A stretch of DNA of 64,000 nucleotides from Umbilicaria muhlenbergii (taxonomy: Eukaryota; Ascomycota; Lecanoromycetes; Umbilicariales; Umbilicariaceae), in contig KK106987.1 in NCBI GenBank assembly GCA_000611775.1, positions 868,001 through 932,000 on the forward strand, given 5' to 3'. Below are positions 46,762 through 57,127 of the stretch, piece after piece. Both the position numbers and the translations under genes were made by a program. Each line of letters opens with the position of its first letter. Position 1 is the first letter of the stretch. The notes under the pieces are model-generated. The model saw only the letters and a program-made list of their open reading frames with translations. It searched no databases and was not told the origin of the DNA.

Positions 46762-48111
46762 GGTGAAGGTGGTGGTGATATAAGGAGAGGTAGGTCTGTT
46801 CGGCAAGGCTCGGTTTCGGGCAGCAGTTGTTGCCAGTCTCGTGCCAGATAGCAATCAATGTGCGACGCTATGGCGCTGGATAAGGGCCAAACTCGCTCTC
46901 CCAATGGTCGATAGCCGTAAGGAATGGATGGACAGCTTAGCCAGAGCTCTACCGCATGAATGAATGTCGTTGCTTTGTAGAGAGAAGGAACGAATCAAGT
47001 GGGTATTGTACTTTGATATCAACAACTCTGCAGCATAAAGGAGTGGACTGCTCAGATGAAGAGACAAGAAAACCGAAGACCGTCAAGGAGCTCTAGAACC
47101 GTCCAACTCAGAAATATAGTACAAACTCGAATACTGAGTGGACAGGAAAACCCAGACCCTCGTGCGAAAAAGAGCTCCAGATGCGGAGCCGTACCTTACA
47201 TCAAGCCCACATGCAAATAAATGCACCACACCCTCCTCGACACCAAGCAGTGGACCTCGTTAAATTGAACGACCCCAGACATCAGCCAATCACCAAACAG
47301 CGTCGCCACCCTCGTCGGCCGCGTTGAGCTTGACCACCCGCTTGGCCAAATCAAAACGGCCGGCCCACATGCAGGCATGCGGCCGGCATGCATTCCTCGA
47401 CGATCTGAGTGGTGAGGGTGTGCAGTTTGCTGGCAAGCAGGGGTTGCGGAGATTGGTGTGGGGAGCTTTCCTGCATCTTTTGCGGGTTCTCTATTCCGTA
47501 GCGTGATTGGAGGTGCATGGAGAGATATCTTGGAACTGGGATCCGGAGCTGGATTAGGCAGGCTCGGCAGGCTTCAGTGCTGAGAGACCACCCCGTTCGA
47601 CCCTGTATTACATGAACTTGAAACATCTGCCAAAGACAACGAGTTTGTGCGACAGTGGCGCGGGTGGCAGCCTAGAACGCCTGGGCTCAAATATTGTGAG
47701 TAGCAACTTATCCCAGGCATCTTGATTCTCGCCTATACCGCCCTTGAGTGTACATCATCTTTCGACAGTTGAATATCTACACGGAGGAAGTCTCGCTTGA
47801 GTTCACAATCGTGAGCAAATGAATTTAGTGTTTGAGGCCTAAGCAGTGGCATTTATTGAAGATTTGCGGAGTGTATGAGGTATCTAACCGCAGGCCCCTC
47901 TGGACTCGAGTACAGTATCCTTTCCCATTCAGTTTAACGCACCCTATGAATCGTACAAAGCAACTCCAAATAGGTGATCCAGCTTCATTATGCACCGTGC
48001 TATACCGTACTCTCACTATGGCCCCATGATCAAACCTCTTTCCGCATTTTCTGCAGACTCTCCTTGCTCTTCGTCGTCGACTACCTCTTCTTTGTCTAGC
48101 TCTTGCTCGAT
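46762..48111. other. intergenic region
   Basis: 1.35 kb without a supported gene. It has the promoter of the small membrane protein and the 3' region of the kinase gene, plus a short GC-rich near-palindrome with GCATGC motifs (about 47368-47395). Short open frames show no signature. Confidence 0.5.
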
Positions 48112-50094
48112 CTAGACTCTATGTACGGCATTTTTGGCAGCGTCTACTTCGTCTCCTTCATCGTTTGGAATCCCATGGCCGACCACATCCAGCCCCTGTT
48201 CTACCAATTTATCTTCCTTGACTATGCCCTCACTGACCTGTCCCGCTTCGATTGCTTCGGCTCCTCTGGTCTTGAGGCCCGCTTCGTTGTGTGCAAGGCG
48301 AGTCTTCGTAAGATCTGCTTTGAGTTCCTGCCAGACTTCTTGCTTCAACTCCTCTTTGAGCGCCTTCTTCACTTCTTCCTTGAGGTCCTTCTTGAGCTGG
48401 ATCATAAGGTCCTCCTTGAGGTCTGCCATGAGCTTCTCCCTGAATTCCCTCTCGAGCCTCATCAGACTCTCTTGCTTGACTTCTTCAGAAATTGTTTGCT
48501 CGTCGTTCTGTTCCTTATTCGTACCTACTTCCTCGGATTCTTCCATGAGCTGGTCGCGCTCGACTCGGTCCTGAGGAGGGCCTCTTTGAAGTCCCTCCTC
48601 CGCTTCGTCTCTGATGGTCGCTTCGATAAGGGCTTCGACGTTCTTGAGCTCGCCTTCCATGATTACTGGTTCTTCGACTGGTTTCTGGACTTGAGCGTCT
48701 ATCTGGGTACCCGCTTGTTCCTCCTCATCCTCATCTTCATCCTCGTTTTCATCCACATATCCTGTATCAGCAGCGAGGAACTCTACAGCCGCCGAAGGAC
48801 CTGGATCTCCATTAGCAGGGGCTCTCAACAACAATGACAGACACAAAAACCTCGAATGCGACGGTAGTACAGGAACCAGTAGCCGTTGATCCAATCCATG
48901 TTCCTCCAGGCCTGCTGTCCTGTATATCCTTCAAGCCCGGCGACTAACATTGCTCCATCTGAATGCATGGCTTTTGAAATGGGCGTCGCTACGTCAGTAG
49001 TCGTCTCCGCAGCTGCCACGAGCTCGACGAACGCGTCAAATCTCTCTCTACCCTTCGCTGCGAATTCTATTACGAGCGGGGCCGTCTCCTTAATGCCGGG
49101 GATGGCAATGTTCACGCCACAAAACTTCGGAGGCTGGGCGACCACGTGAATAGGCGCCGCGATAATACCGTCGCAATCGATCAAGCCCACGATATCCATA
49201 TTCTCATCGATGAGAACGTTGTGGAAGCCCAGGTCGGTGTTCGTAAGACCGAAGGGACCGTTGTCGACAGCAGAGTTGCTCAACATAGGCATAAGACTGT
49301 TGAATAGGAATGGCAGATGCAAGCCGGTGTCATGCGTAGCATCTCTGTTATTCGAGTGTTGATCTGCATACAGGTGGAAGCGGTGCCCACTGATGGCCTC
49401 GTAAAAATCTTTGGCCGTCTTAAAAGGTCCACTGTCGGTCTCGAGCACAGTGCCGATCTCGAAGTCGTCGGTTCCGTTCGTGAAAATGCTTCCTATGCGG
49501 TCAAACTTGCACGCCGCAAGCTCTACCATCATAGCCGCCATCTGCTTCAGTAGGCGACTAGCAGCAGCTTCTTCCAACTCTAACGCGTCCGCTGCTGTTC
49601 CGTGGATGTATGTGAGGAGCATGTATGGCGCGCCGACCTCTACGTTTCGACGAGCGTTGGTTGCGTAGACTTCGGGAACCGGTATGGTAGTATGTTTTCT
49701 GAGTTCTGTCAGCCTTGAAATGTCTTAGATCTTAACAAGTCTGACGCTGTCCCTACTTGAGATACTTGTAAGTAGCTACCTGGCTTTCCATGACCTTCTC
49801 TGCACTGGCGGAAATGCCCACATCGGTCTCTGCATCATTCGCAAGCATCCAGATTCTAGCCACCCATCTTACACCATCCTCAAATTCTACCAACCTGACC
49901 AGATTTTCCGTCCCAATGCTGAACTTCTCGCTAACCTTGCAAGCAATGCCGTCCCGAATCGAAGAGCATATTCCGCACAGGCTATCCCATCTAGTATTCT
50001 CGAGGCAGCGTGTTACCAATGTTTCGATCTTGCCGCCTTCCAGGAGCTGATCTGCGCCCTCCCAGCCTTCGCTGCCAATGACTGGAATGGACAT
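48112..50094 (-). CDS. APH-type phosphotransferase with acidic coiled-coil C-terminus
   Basis: Kinase-fold protein of 624 residues. Exons: 50094-49757, 49698-48851, 48800-48112. The kinase part (about 1-395) has a VRLVEFEDGVRWVARIWM strand pair with the ATP-lobe Arg instead of Lys, the hinge-like APYMLLTYIHG, the catalytic loop NTDLGFHNVLIDENMDIVGL (Asp and Asn kept; His-Gly replaced by Asn-Thr) and the metal Asp in LIDCDG, as in the fungal aminoglycoside-phosphotransferase-like family. The last exon adds about 230 residues: an acidic run (DENEDEDEDEEEQ) and a Glu/Lys-rich coiled coil (EKLMADLKEDLMIQLKKDLK). The intron joining the parts has a weak GTTTTT donor; unspliced, the kinase ends as RGFCVCHCC. 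Substrate unknown; the fusion is likely but not certain. Confidence 0.8.
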
Positions 50095-50633
50095 GACACC
50101 GAGCGAACGTCCGTGATATCTTTTGCGGTGTACCAGAAGAAGTGCTTGAGCTTGAAGAGGGAGTTGTAAGTCAGATGTGAGTGTTAATTCTGATAAAATC
50201 TGTTTTTAGCAAGAGCAAACAACAAGCGGGAGTGTAGAAGCGAGGGCCGAATATTCACAATGCTAAGGTACGGTATGAAGGTGTTACGACGGAGAACCCC
50301 TCTTCATTTTTAAGATCACGGAGGGAGTCATAGCAGCAGATGAATGCTCATCCGTGTCTATAAGAGAAAAAGCTGAGACTCATGAGCCTCCTTCCTTACA
50401 ACTCACATCTACCTGGAAGCCCACCACGAACGACCCACATCCCCAAGGTACGTCAAACATATACGAGGGCCTCCATGAAGTATTAACATATAATAACAGC
50501 ACCACACCATCTAAGCAACCTACTCGAACCAAACGCTCGGTCTGCATCATGTAATTAGCCCTGTCATCACCACTCCAGGTGCCCCCCGTAGATACATCGT
50601 TGCCTTTGACCCACTGACGCCCAGCCTAGAACC
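50095..50633. promoter_or_regulatory. divergent intergenic region
   Basis: Promoter space of the kinase gene (-) and the zinc-ribbon peptide (+). No gene supported. Confidence 0.4.
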
Positions 50634-50816
50634 ATGACGGCCACTACCTTCGACTCTCCGGTCGATTTCAAAACCCCGAACGTCTGGTGCACTAAGTGCA
50701 AGGACCCCGTCAAGGCTGGCACGAAGTGTTGGAAGTGTGGCCAAGTCGCGCCGAAGCTGGAACAGTCAGTCAAGGGCGCCGAACTTGTCCACAAACCTGC
50801 GGGCAAGAAGAAGTGA
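50634..50816 (+). CDS. 60-residue zinc-ribbon-like peptide
   Basis: Single-exon frame for 60 residues: MTATTFDSPVDFKTPNVW, then CTKC (19-22) and CWKC (32-35), the spacing of a compact zinc ribbon, and a Lys-rich end (KPAGKKK). It has a plausible start context (AACCATGAC) and a composition unlike the neighbouring random frames. No family is recognised. It could also be part of a longer spliced gene, since a GT-rich GTGAGGTGAG sequence follows the stop closely; I found no convincing further exon. Confidence 0.5.
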   Translation: MTATTFDSPVDFKTPNVWCTKCKDPVKAGTKCWKCGQVAPKLEQSVKGAELVHKPAGKKK

Positions 50817-51230
50817 GGTGAGCTTCTAAAGTAGTCCTACCACTTTATGATCATTGAAGCTAACCGCCTTATTTTAGAGCTGATGCGAGGTACCTGAGAT
50901 GGAGTCGGTCCGGGGAGTTCCTTGCGTGCAGATGTTTAGATAGTTGAATCAATTGATCACTCCACTCCATTACTAGCTCTGAAATATAATGCTAGCGTGA
51001 CCGGTGTTGATACTTGTTTGTTGACCGCTAGGGGGAGCCCCAGGTGAGCATTGAAGGTCAACCGAATAGCTTTCCAAATTTCAGTACTAATGTTATGGTG
51101 AGGTGAGGTCAGGTGAGGCTCCTCAGGCGCGACTGATGGCGATAAAGTTACCGAGCTTTCAGCCCTACCAAAAGGGCATCATCTAGGCGCGATTTTCCAG
51201 TCTCCAACACAGTTCTATACAGCGTTCCAA
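50817..51230. other. intergenic region
   Basis: Presumed 3' region of the zinc-ribbon peptide and promoter of the NGI1 homologue, with a short GGTGAGGTGAGGTCAGGTGAGG repeat near 51098-51119. Confidence 0.45.
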
Positions 51231-52075
51231 ATGACGGTAGAGGCACTGCCGTACTGGCTGGTCAACGTTCCGAAGGAGCAATGGCCATCAGAGTGTCCAG
51301 ACTATTTGATCAACGTCAACACAAAAGACCGCGGCATCCTTAGTACCCCCGATGCTCAGTTTCGCCGCCAGACGTGGCCAGAAGTGCAGCAGTTTATAAG
51401 TACGATGCATGGTCTACCACATGACTTGTAGATACTGACTCTTGCAAGAGACCAACCGCATTGATCTCTTCCAAAGGGTGCCTTCGGATATGCGCAGGTA
51501 CCTGGCCTACAATGCCAAATTGAGAAAGGAATATGGGTCTGTTATGGACTTCGTCGTCAAGGAACGCCTTCGATGGTCAGACCTTACGCCAAAGAATCCA
51601 AAAGCCTTCCGTGATCCAGGTAAGTACAGCCAACGCATGGATATGCGTTTGGCCGTTCCGCAAGCGCTGACAAAGGTTTGCTAGATGACATCAAGATCCT
51701 TTACAATGACTGGCCATACGGCGTCGACAAGAATATTGTGCACCTTGTCGTGTGGACCAAGTTCGATCTCGAAGACGATCCAGCCACAGATGATCTGACG
51801 CCCGTGGCGAGAAGGGAGATTGATGACTACGTCAAGAAGACCTTTGGCACGAGGGTCGCCCCAGAGAACGTGGGTCTCCCGTTCCCAATTTTTGTTTGAC
51901 ATCTCGTAAGTCAGTCTCGTTTGCTAACACCGGCTAGGTCATCTGGTTCAAGAACTGGAGGTCTTTGAAGTCGGTACACGCTGTAGAGCACTTCCACGTC
52001 ATGCTCTGCGACCCGGATCCGCGCTTTGTCGAAGAGATCACCAATGGCGACGTACCACTGAGCGCCAAGGTGTAG
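51231..52075 (+). CDS. NGI1: N-acetylglucosamine-induced protein 1 homologue (DUF3605)
   Basis: 220 residues; exons 51231-51399, 51449-51619, 51685-51869, 51938-52075, all in frame. Family blocks: [12 protein letters not shown] near the N-terminal third, [55 protein letters not shown], and [20 protein letters not shown] followed by [16 protein letters not shown]. These define DUF3605, whose Candida member is induced by N-acetylglucosamine; the biochemical activity is unknown. Length agrees with the family. The assignment rests on recalled family blocks and is strong. Confidence 0.92.
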
Positions 52076-52599
52076 CAGGGGTTGCAGTCCTGAGGAGAGA
52101 GTATACGTCCACTGGCTACGACAGAGATTTCATGAGATTTCATAGATTTTATAGATTTTATAGATTTGATATAGGGGTTTTGCATTATCAGAATCCATAG
52201 ACGTAGCGCAGTAACCCTAATAAGCGTCGATAGCGTACAGTAGATCAAAGCACCGGACTCGTGTAGAAAGCCCTGTGCTGCCGGAGGCACTGAAACTGAC
52301 AACAGCCTCGTTGTCGCACGAGACATGGTCATGGAAGTTGAGATGGTCATGATTGATAACGCAGAGTGAAAGCTCATGGCATGTGCCAAGATTAGCGGGG
52401 CTGCGGCGTCACGGCCACACTGCGTCACCGGCCTGTCTTCCTGCCCTGCTGAAACTCCGGCGGATTTATCCAACTTTAACGAATCGATTTCCGCTCGCTG
52501 CCTGAAACCAGTCCTCTCCTGACCACCACCACAAGAAGAGTATCTCTTGTCCATTTCCCTCACTGCGATCTGTACCCTGCTCTAGAGTACAAAGGCAAG
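52076..52599. promoter_or_regulatory. intergenic region with 9-bp AT-rich repeat
   Basis: 3' region of the NGI1 homologue and promoter of the oxysterol-binding protein. A 9-bp repeat (ATTTTATAG-like, four to five diverged units) lies at about 52130-52173. Confidence 0.5.
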
Positions 52600-54680
52600 A
52601 TGCACGTCCTCACAGGCCACAAAGACCACGGCAGCCGGCGCAACTCAAGTAAGCACAGCCTGTCCTAGCCTTATAGCAGCTCCGGCAAATGCTATCAACC
52701 TGTGGCTGGCAAGTGAGCAATTCTAATGGTTCTTTAGAAGCTTCAGGCGATGACTCAAGACAAGAGTCCACTGGCGGTGACGATGAGACGGTGGTGGAGC
52801 CCGGTAAATGATAAACTCCCCCAGAGATGCTCACGGATAGAGAGACTGACTCTTTGAGTTGGTGCAGATCAGGGCAATGGTAAGTCAGCTATCGGAACGC
52901 ACCGACTCGCAGTTGTGACTAAGATCGTCGTGGTCTTCTACAGTCCTGTCCCATATCATCTCACAGCTACGGCCTGGCGCAGACCTAAGCAGGGTTGTCC
53001 TACCCACATTTATCTTGGAACCCAGGTCTATGCTTGAAAGGATTACAAAGTAGGCCACACTGAGGTACATAAGGAGCAATGCATTGCTGACAGGACTATG
53101 CGCTAGCTTCATGGCACATCCAGAAACGCTTTTGCCCATGCCAGATATTGACGACCCTGTACAGCGTTTTGTATCTGTGGTGAAGTTCTATCTTAGTGGA
53201 TGGCACATCAAACCTCCGTGGGTGCCTCATTGTATGTTGCTCAGAGGTGCGGAGCTGAGTCATTCGCAGGGGCGTCAAGAAACCTCTAAATCCTATTCTC
53301 GGAGAAACCTTTACTTGTTATTGGGAGTATCCAGATCGTACTCATGGCTACTATATTTCCGAGCAAACTTCTCACCACCCTCCAAAGTCCAGCTACTTCT
53401 TTATGGCACCAGAGCATAATATACGAATTGATGGAACCCTAAAACCTCGCAGCAAATTCCTTGGGAATTCAGCTGCTAGTCTTATGGAGGGCATAGCAAT
53501 ACTACGGTTCATGAACAGAGGCAAGAGCAGGGGCGGAGAAAAATAGTGAGTTTCTGCGAATGCTTGATCTCGACGGCTCCTCGATATACTGATCGGTCTT
53601 GGATGATGTAGCATTCTCACCCAGCCTAACATGTACGCCCGGGGCATCTTGTTCGGTAAAATGAAATACGAGCTCGGCGACCACAGCTTCGTACGGTGTC
53701 CTGAGCAGAATCTAGTGGCGAACATTGAATTCAAAACCAAAGGCTATTTTGGTGGGACTTATAACGCTATAGGTGGGGTCATCAAGAACGAAAAGACTGG
53801 GGAAACACTCTTTGAGCTTTCAGGCATGTGGAGTGGAGAGATGACGATCAAGAACATGGCGGTTAGATTTCTCTTGCGGGCAAGCATATGCATCGACTAA
53901 CGAGGAGATTAGACTGGGAAAAAAGAGCTCCTCTTCAACGCCACGCATGCGAAACATACGCCCCCAATCACCCGGCCTCTCGAAGAACAAGAGGACCGCG
54001 AGTCGCAGAAGCTGTGGCATAAGACAATAGTAGCACTGAAGGAAGGCAATCATGATGCTGCTACTGATGACAAAACGAGGATCGAGGATATGCAAAGAGA
54101 TGAAGCCGCCAAGAGAGCCGAAACAGGTGGAGAATGGCAACCGAGGTATTTTAGAGCAGTACAAGGCGGACCCGGTGGACCAGAAGAAGGCGAAGAGGAT
54201 CTAGATTGGATCTTAAATGCCAATATGTGAGGCTTTCTTGCAACTCCCTCGATACAGCCGGCAGCTGATATTGTTAGTGATGGCCCCACGCCTGACGCCA
54301 AAATAAAACAAATTCTTGCAATAGCGCCAATCCTCAAAGGTCAGCACGCACAACAGCAAACCCAACAGCCGCAGCAGCATCACCAATTCCAAACCGCCCA
54401 ACAACATCAACAGCCACAGCAGTTTCAGCAATCGCACTTGCCTGCTCAGAGTCCCCAACAGCGATTTGGGGGTCACGGTGATATGATTGATCTTGGTCAA
54501 GGAGCCCCTCAGGCACAATATGCACCTCCACAAAGGCCGGCTCAGCAGCAACCGATGCAAGGCACTTACACCTCGGGGCCAGGAATACAGGCGCCGCTAC
54601 AGCCTGAGATCGGTGAACCGATCGTGAGACGAGATACCAACACTGGTGCAGTCGACGAATTCGTCGATGCGGAGCCTTGA
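52600..54680 (+). CDS. oxysterol-binding protein homologue (short Osh type) with Gln-rich tail
   Basis: Lipid-transfer protein acting at membrane contact sites, 528 residues. Nine exons: 52600-52648, 52738-52803, 52868-52879 (12 nt), 52944-53049, 53107-53217, 53270-53545, 53612-53861, 53913-54226, 54278-54680. The lid helix region [20 protein letters not shown] leads to [18 protein letters not shown], then KPLNPILGE (119-127), and the family signature appears as EQTSHHPP (146-153; usually EQVSHHPP). Later blocks: [31 protein letters not shown]. There is no PH domain or ankyrin repeat, so it is a short-type Osh4 or Osh6/7 relative; Osh6/7 carry phosphatidylserine against PI4P, Osh4 carries sterol. 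The Gln/Pro/His-rich tail of about 110 residues is unusual for the yeast proteins. Confidence 0.93.
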
Positions 54681-55146
54681 TGAAATTCAGCGCCGTTGAT
54701 AAAAGGAGCCTGCTGTTCAGACCCATGAAGTGTGTTGACACATCGATCGAGGATCAGGTCCAATGGCTCTTTGTGAACTCAACCTGTGCATCTGCGGGTA
54801 GAGCATCAACAGCAAGGGGTAAGACGAGTTTTCTTGTGTCTCACTTATTCCCCAAACTTATAGTGAACCGGGGAAGGTAGGTTAGGCGTATGTGCAAAAT
54901 CTATTTTACTAGATACTTAGCTACCTTAGGGTCGAAGCATTGTGGGCGCATTAGTCTCTACTCTAGCGGACTCGTCGACGTTGGCCGAATGTAAGACAAT
55001 CTTCTCATGCTTGCTGTGTATCAGAAACGTGGACAGTGCTATGATGATATAAGATCTGGATGCCCTCTGAGCAACTGACCTGTCTAGATTTGGGTATAAG
55101 ACTAAAGTAGATTCCAAAAAACGTTGCAATAAATCCGTTAACAACA
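54681..55146. other. convergent intergenic region
   Basis: Shared 3' region between the oxysterol-binding protein gene (+) and the deacetylase gene (-). Nothing recognised. Confidence 0.5.
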
Positions 55147-56613
55147 TCAATAAACCAATTCTCCTCGAACGCCCGCCCCTCTTTCCCTATCCCGCCTGAA
55201 CTTCTCATCCCCCTCCTCCCTTTCCTCCCTAATCTCCCTCTCCACATCCTCTCTAATCCCCTCCAAATCCGGCGGAATCACCTGCATCTCCACGCTGGGC
55301 GCACCCTCCAAATACCGCAACTGCTCTCCGATCCCCCTGACCAACTTCTCCAAATACGGCCTATCGTTCTTGTTCTCGAACTTGCCATGCTCGCTCAGTG
55401 GCGGGAAAAGCGTCTTGTCTGGCGCGAAGTGGTTTAGGAACGGTGTGTGCGCGGGTAGGGATTCGTTGAGCGTGGCATCAATGCAGATGCTTGTTTCGTA
55501 AGCCCAGAGCCGGGCAACGTTGCGGGGTGTATATCCACCGCCGCCGAGAACGAGGAGTGGGAGGTTGAAGGTTTTGACAAAGGAGACGCAGGCGCCATGG
55601 GCACGGATGTTGAGATTGAAGCAACCGAGTCGGTCGCAACCGAGGGAATCGGCGCCGCATTGGAGCACGATGGCCGTGGGTTTGTAGTGCTCGACGCAGG
55701 GGCCGACGATGTCGCGGAAGAGACGGATATAGTCTTCGTCTTCGATGCCGTCATTTAGGGGCACGTTGAGCGCATGATGCGCGCCCGGGTTGAGCGGGTT
55801 GAGCGGGCCAGTTGACGACAGCGGGCCGGTGCCGGGGAAGAAGCCGTCTTTGTCATATTTGTGGAAGGAGAGGGTCATGACGCGGTCGGTGGACCAGAAG
55901 GCTTGTTCGACGCCGTCGCCATGGTGGACGTCGATGTCAATGTAGAGGACGCGCGGGTGGTAGCGGAGCAGTTGCAGGATGGCGAGCACGATGTCGTTGA
56001 TGTAGCAGAAGCCGGATGCTTCGGATTTTTTGGCGTGGTGCAGGCCGCCGGACCAGTTGATCGCGATGCTCGATTGGTTGTTGATTAGTTTGCGCGCGGC
56101 GTCGATAGAGGCGCCGGCGTAGAGGGAACAGTAGCTGTAGAGACCGTCGAAGATGGGGCAGTCGTCGCCGATGTTGTAGTGGGGGACTTGTTCGGATAGG
56201 GATGGGGCGGCCATGGTTTCGGGGGTTACTCTGCGAGGGTATTAGTTGGATTGCTTGGGTTTGGGATAGAGGAGCTGGTACCGTTGCAAGAACTCGAGGT
56301 AGTCATCGCCGTGAAATTCTTGCATCTCTTCGTGCGTGGCCGCTCGTGAAAGGTACAGGTCCATCGCCTCGTGCATACCATATGCCATGACCAGCTGCTT
56401 TGTGAGTGTGAGCCGCCATGGCTTCATAGGGTGTGACTGTCCGAAATGTTGCCTTTCGACTTCAGGATTTGCGTGCCAGGAGACCGTATACCCTTGAGGC
56501 TTGGCGATACCATTGTTGAGGATTTCCCGCTGGACCTTCTCGTCGATACTGAAAGTCGACGTTTGCCCAGGCTGAGGATGCTCGTAGTCCTGCACAATAG
56601 CAGTCCTGGCCAT
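55147..56613 (-). CDS. HOS2: class I histone deacetylase Hos2
   Basis: Zinc-dependent lysine deacetylase, catalytic subunit of the Set3 complex in yeast; nuclear. Exons 56613-56282 and 56230-55147; 471 residues. [27 protein letters not shown] opens the domain. The catalytic His pair is 175/176 in [11 protein letters not shown], zinc ligands are Asp211 and His213 in DIDVHHGDG plus the Asp of [12 protein letters not shown], and [14 protein letters not shown] closes the pocket. [19 protein letters not shown] distinguishes Hos2 from Rpd3 (which has RLN...AVNYAGG). The tail is Glu/Arg-rich. The coding strand is C/A-rich at wobble up to about 55390 and G/T-rich afterwards. It diverges from the ING gene, sharing 514 bp. 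Confidence 0.97.
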
Positions 56614-57127
56614 GGATAATGTAGGTATAGAAATTGCTAAAAGTTGCAGGGTTTTAGGTCATATTATAACACACATCGATCTCCATTCGTCATAACCATG
56701 AAATCCTCAAAGTGTGCTCCTGGCATTCTTCAAATCTGCCTATTCGTTCATCGTCAGTACTGGATAAATCATCGAACCCTCCCATGAGGCTCTGTCGTTC
56801 AAAATTTGCCAAGGTTGCGCGTCGGGTTAGCCATCAGCCCTGTAAGGCCAGTCGCAACCTCACGTCGTGTCCTGATATCTATCACGACGGGGTGAAGCAT
56901 TCTTCACACTTCCCAAGCGAGAGATCTGTCGTATAACACATTTTCTCAGTGAGCCTATCAAGTCATACTCTCAAATAGGCGTCACCAAAGGCTCTCCACG
57001 TACTTCTGTCTGACTCCATCGCCACCTCAGTCAGCCACCTGTTCAGGTCATCAAAAGAGCACTACAAGCACATATTTTCATCATATTTAGGCTACAAAGT
57101 GTCTTCTGTCTGCCATCAAAAGCAGAT
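56614..57127. promoter_or_regulatory. bidirectional promoter between HOS2 and the ING gene
   Basis: 514 bp separate the divergent start codons of a deacetylase and a PHD reader gene. No TATA box or clear operator was recognised. Confidence 0.5.
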
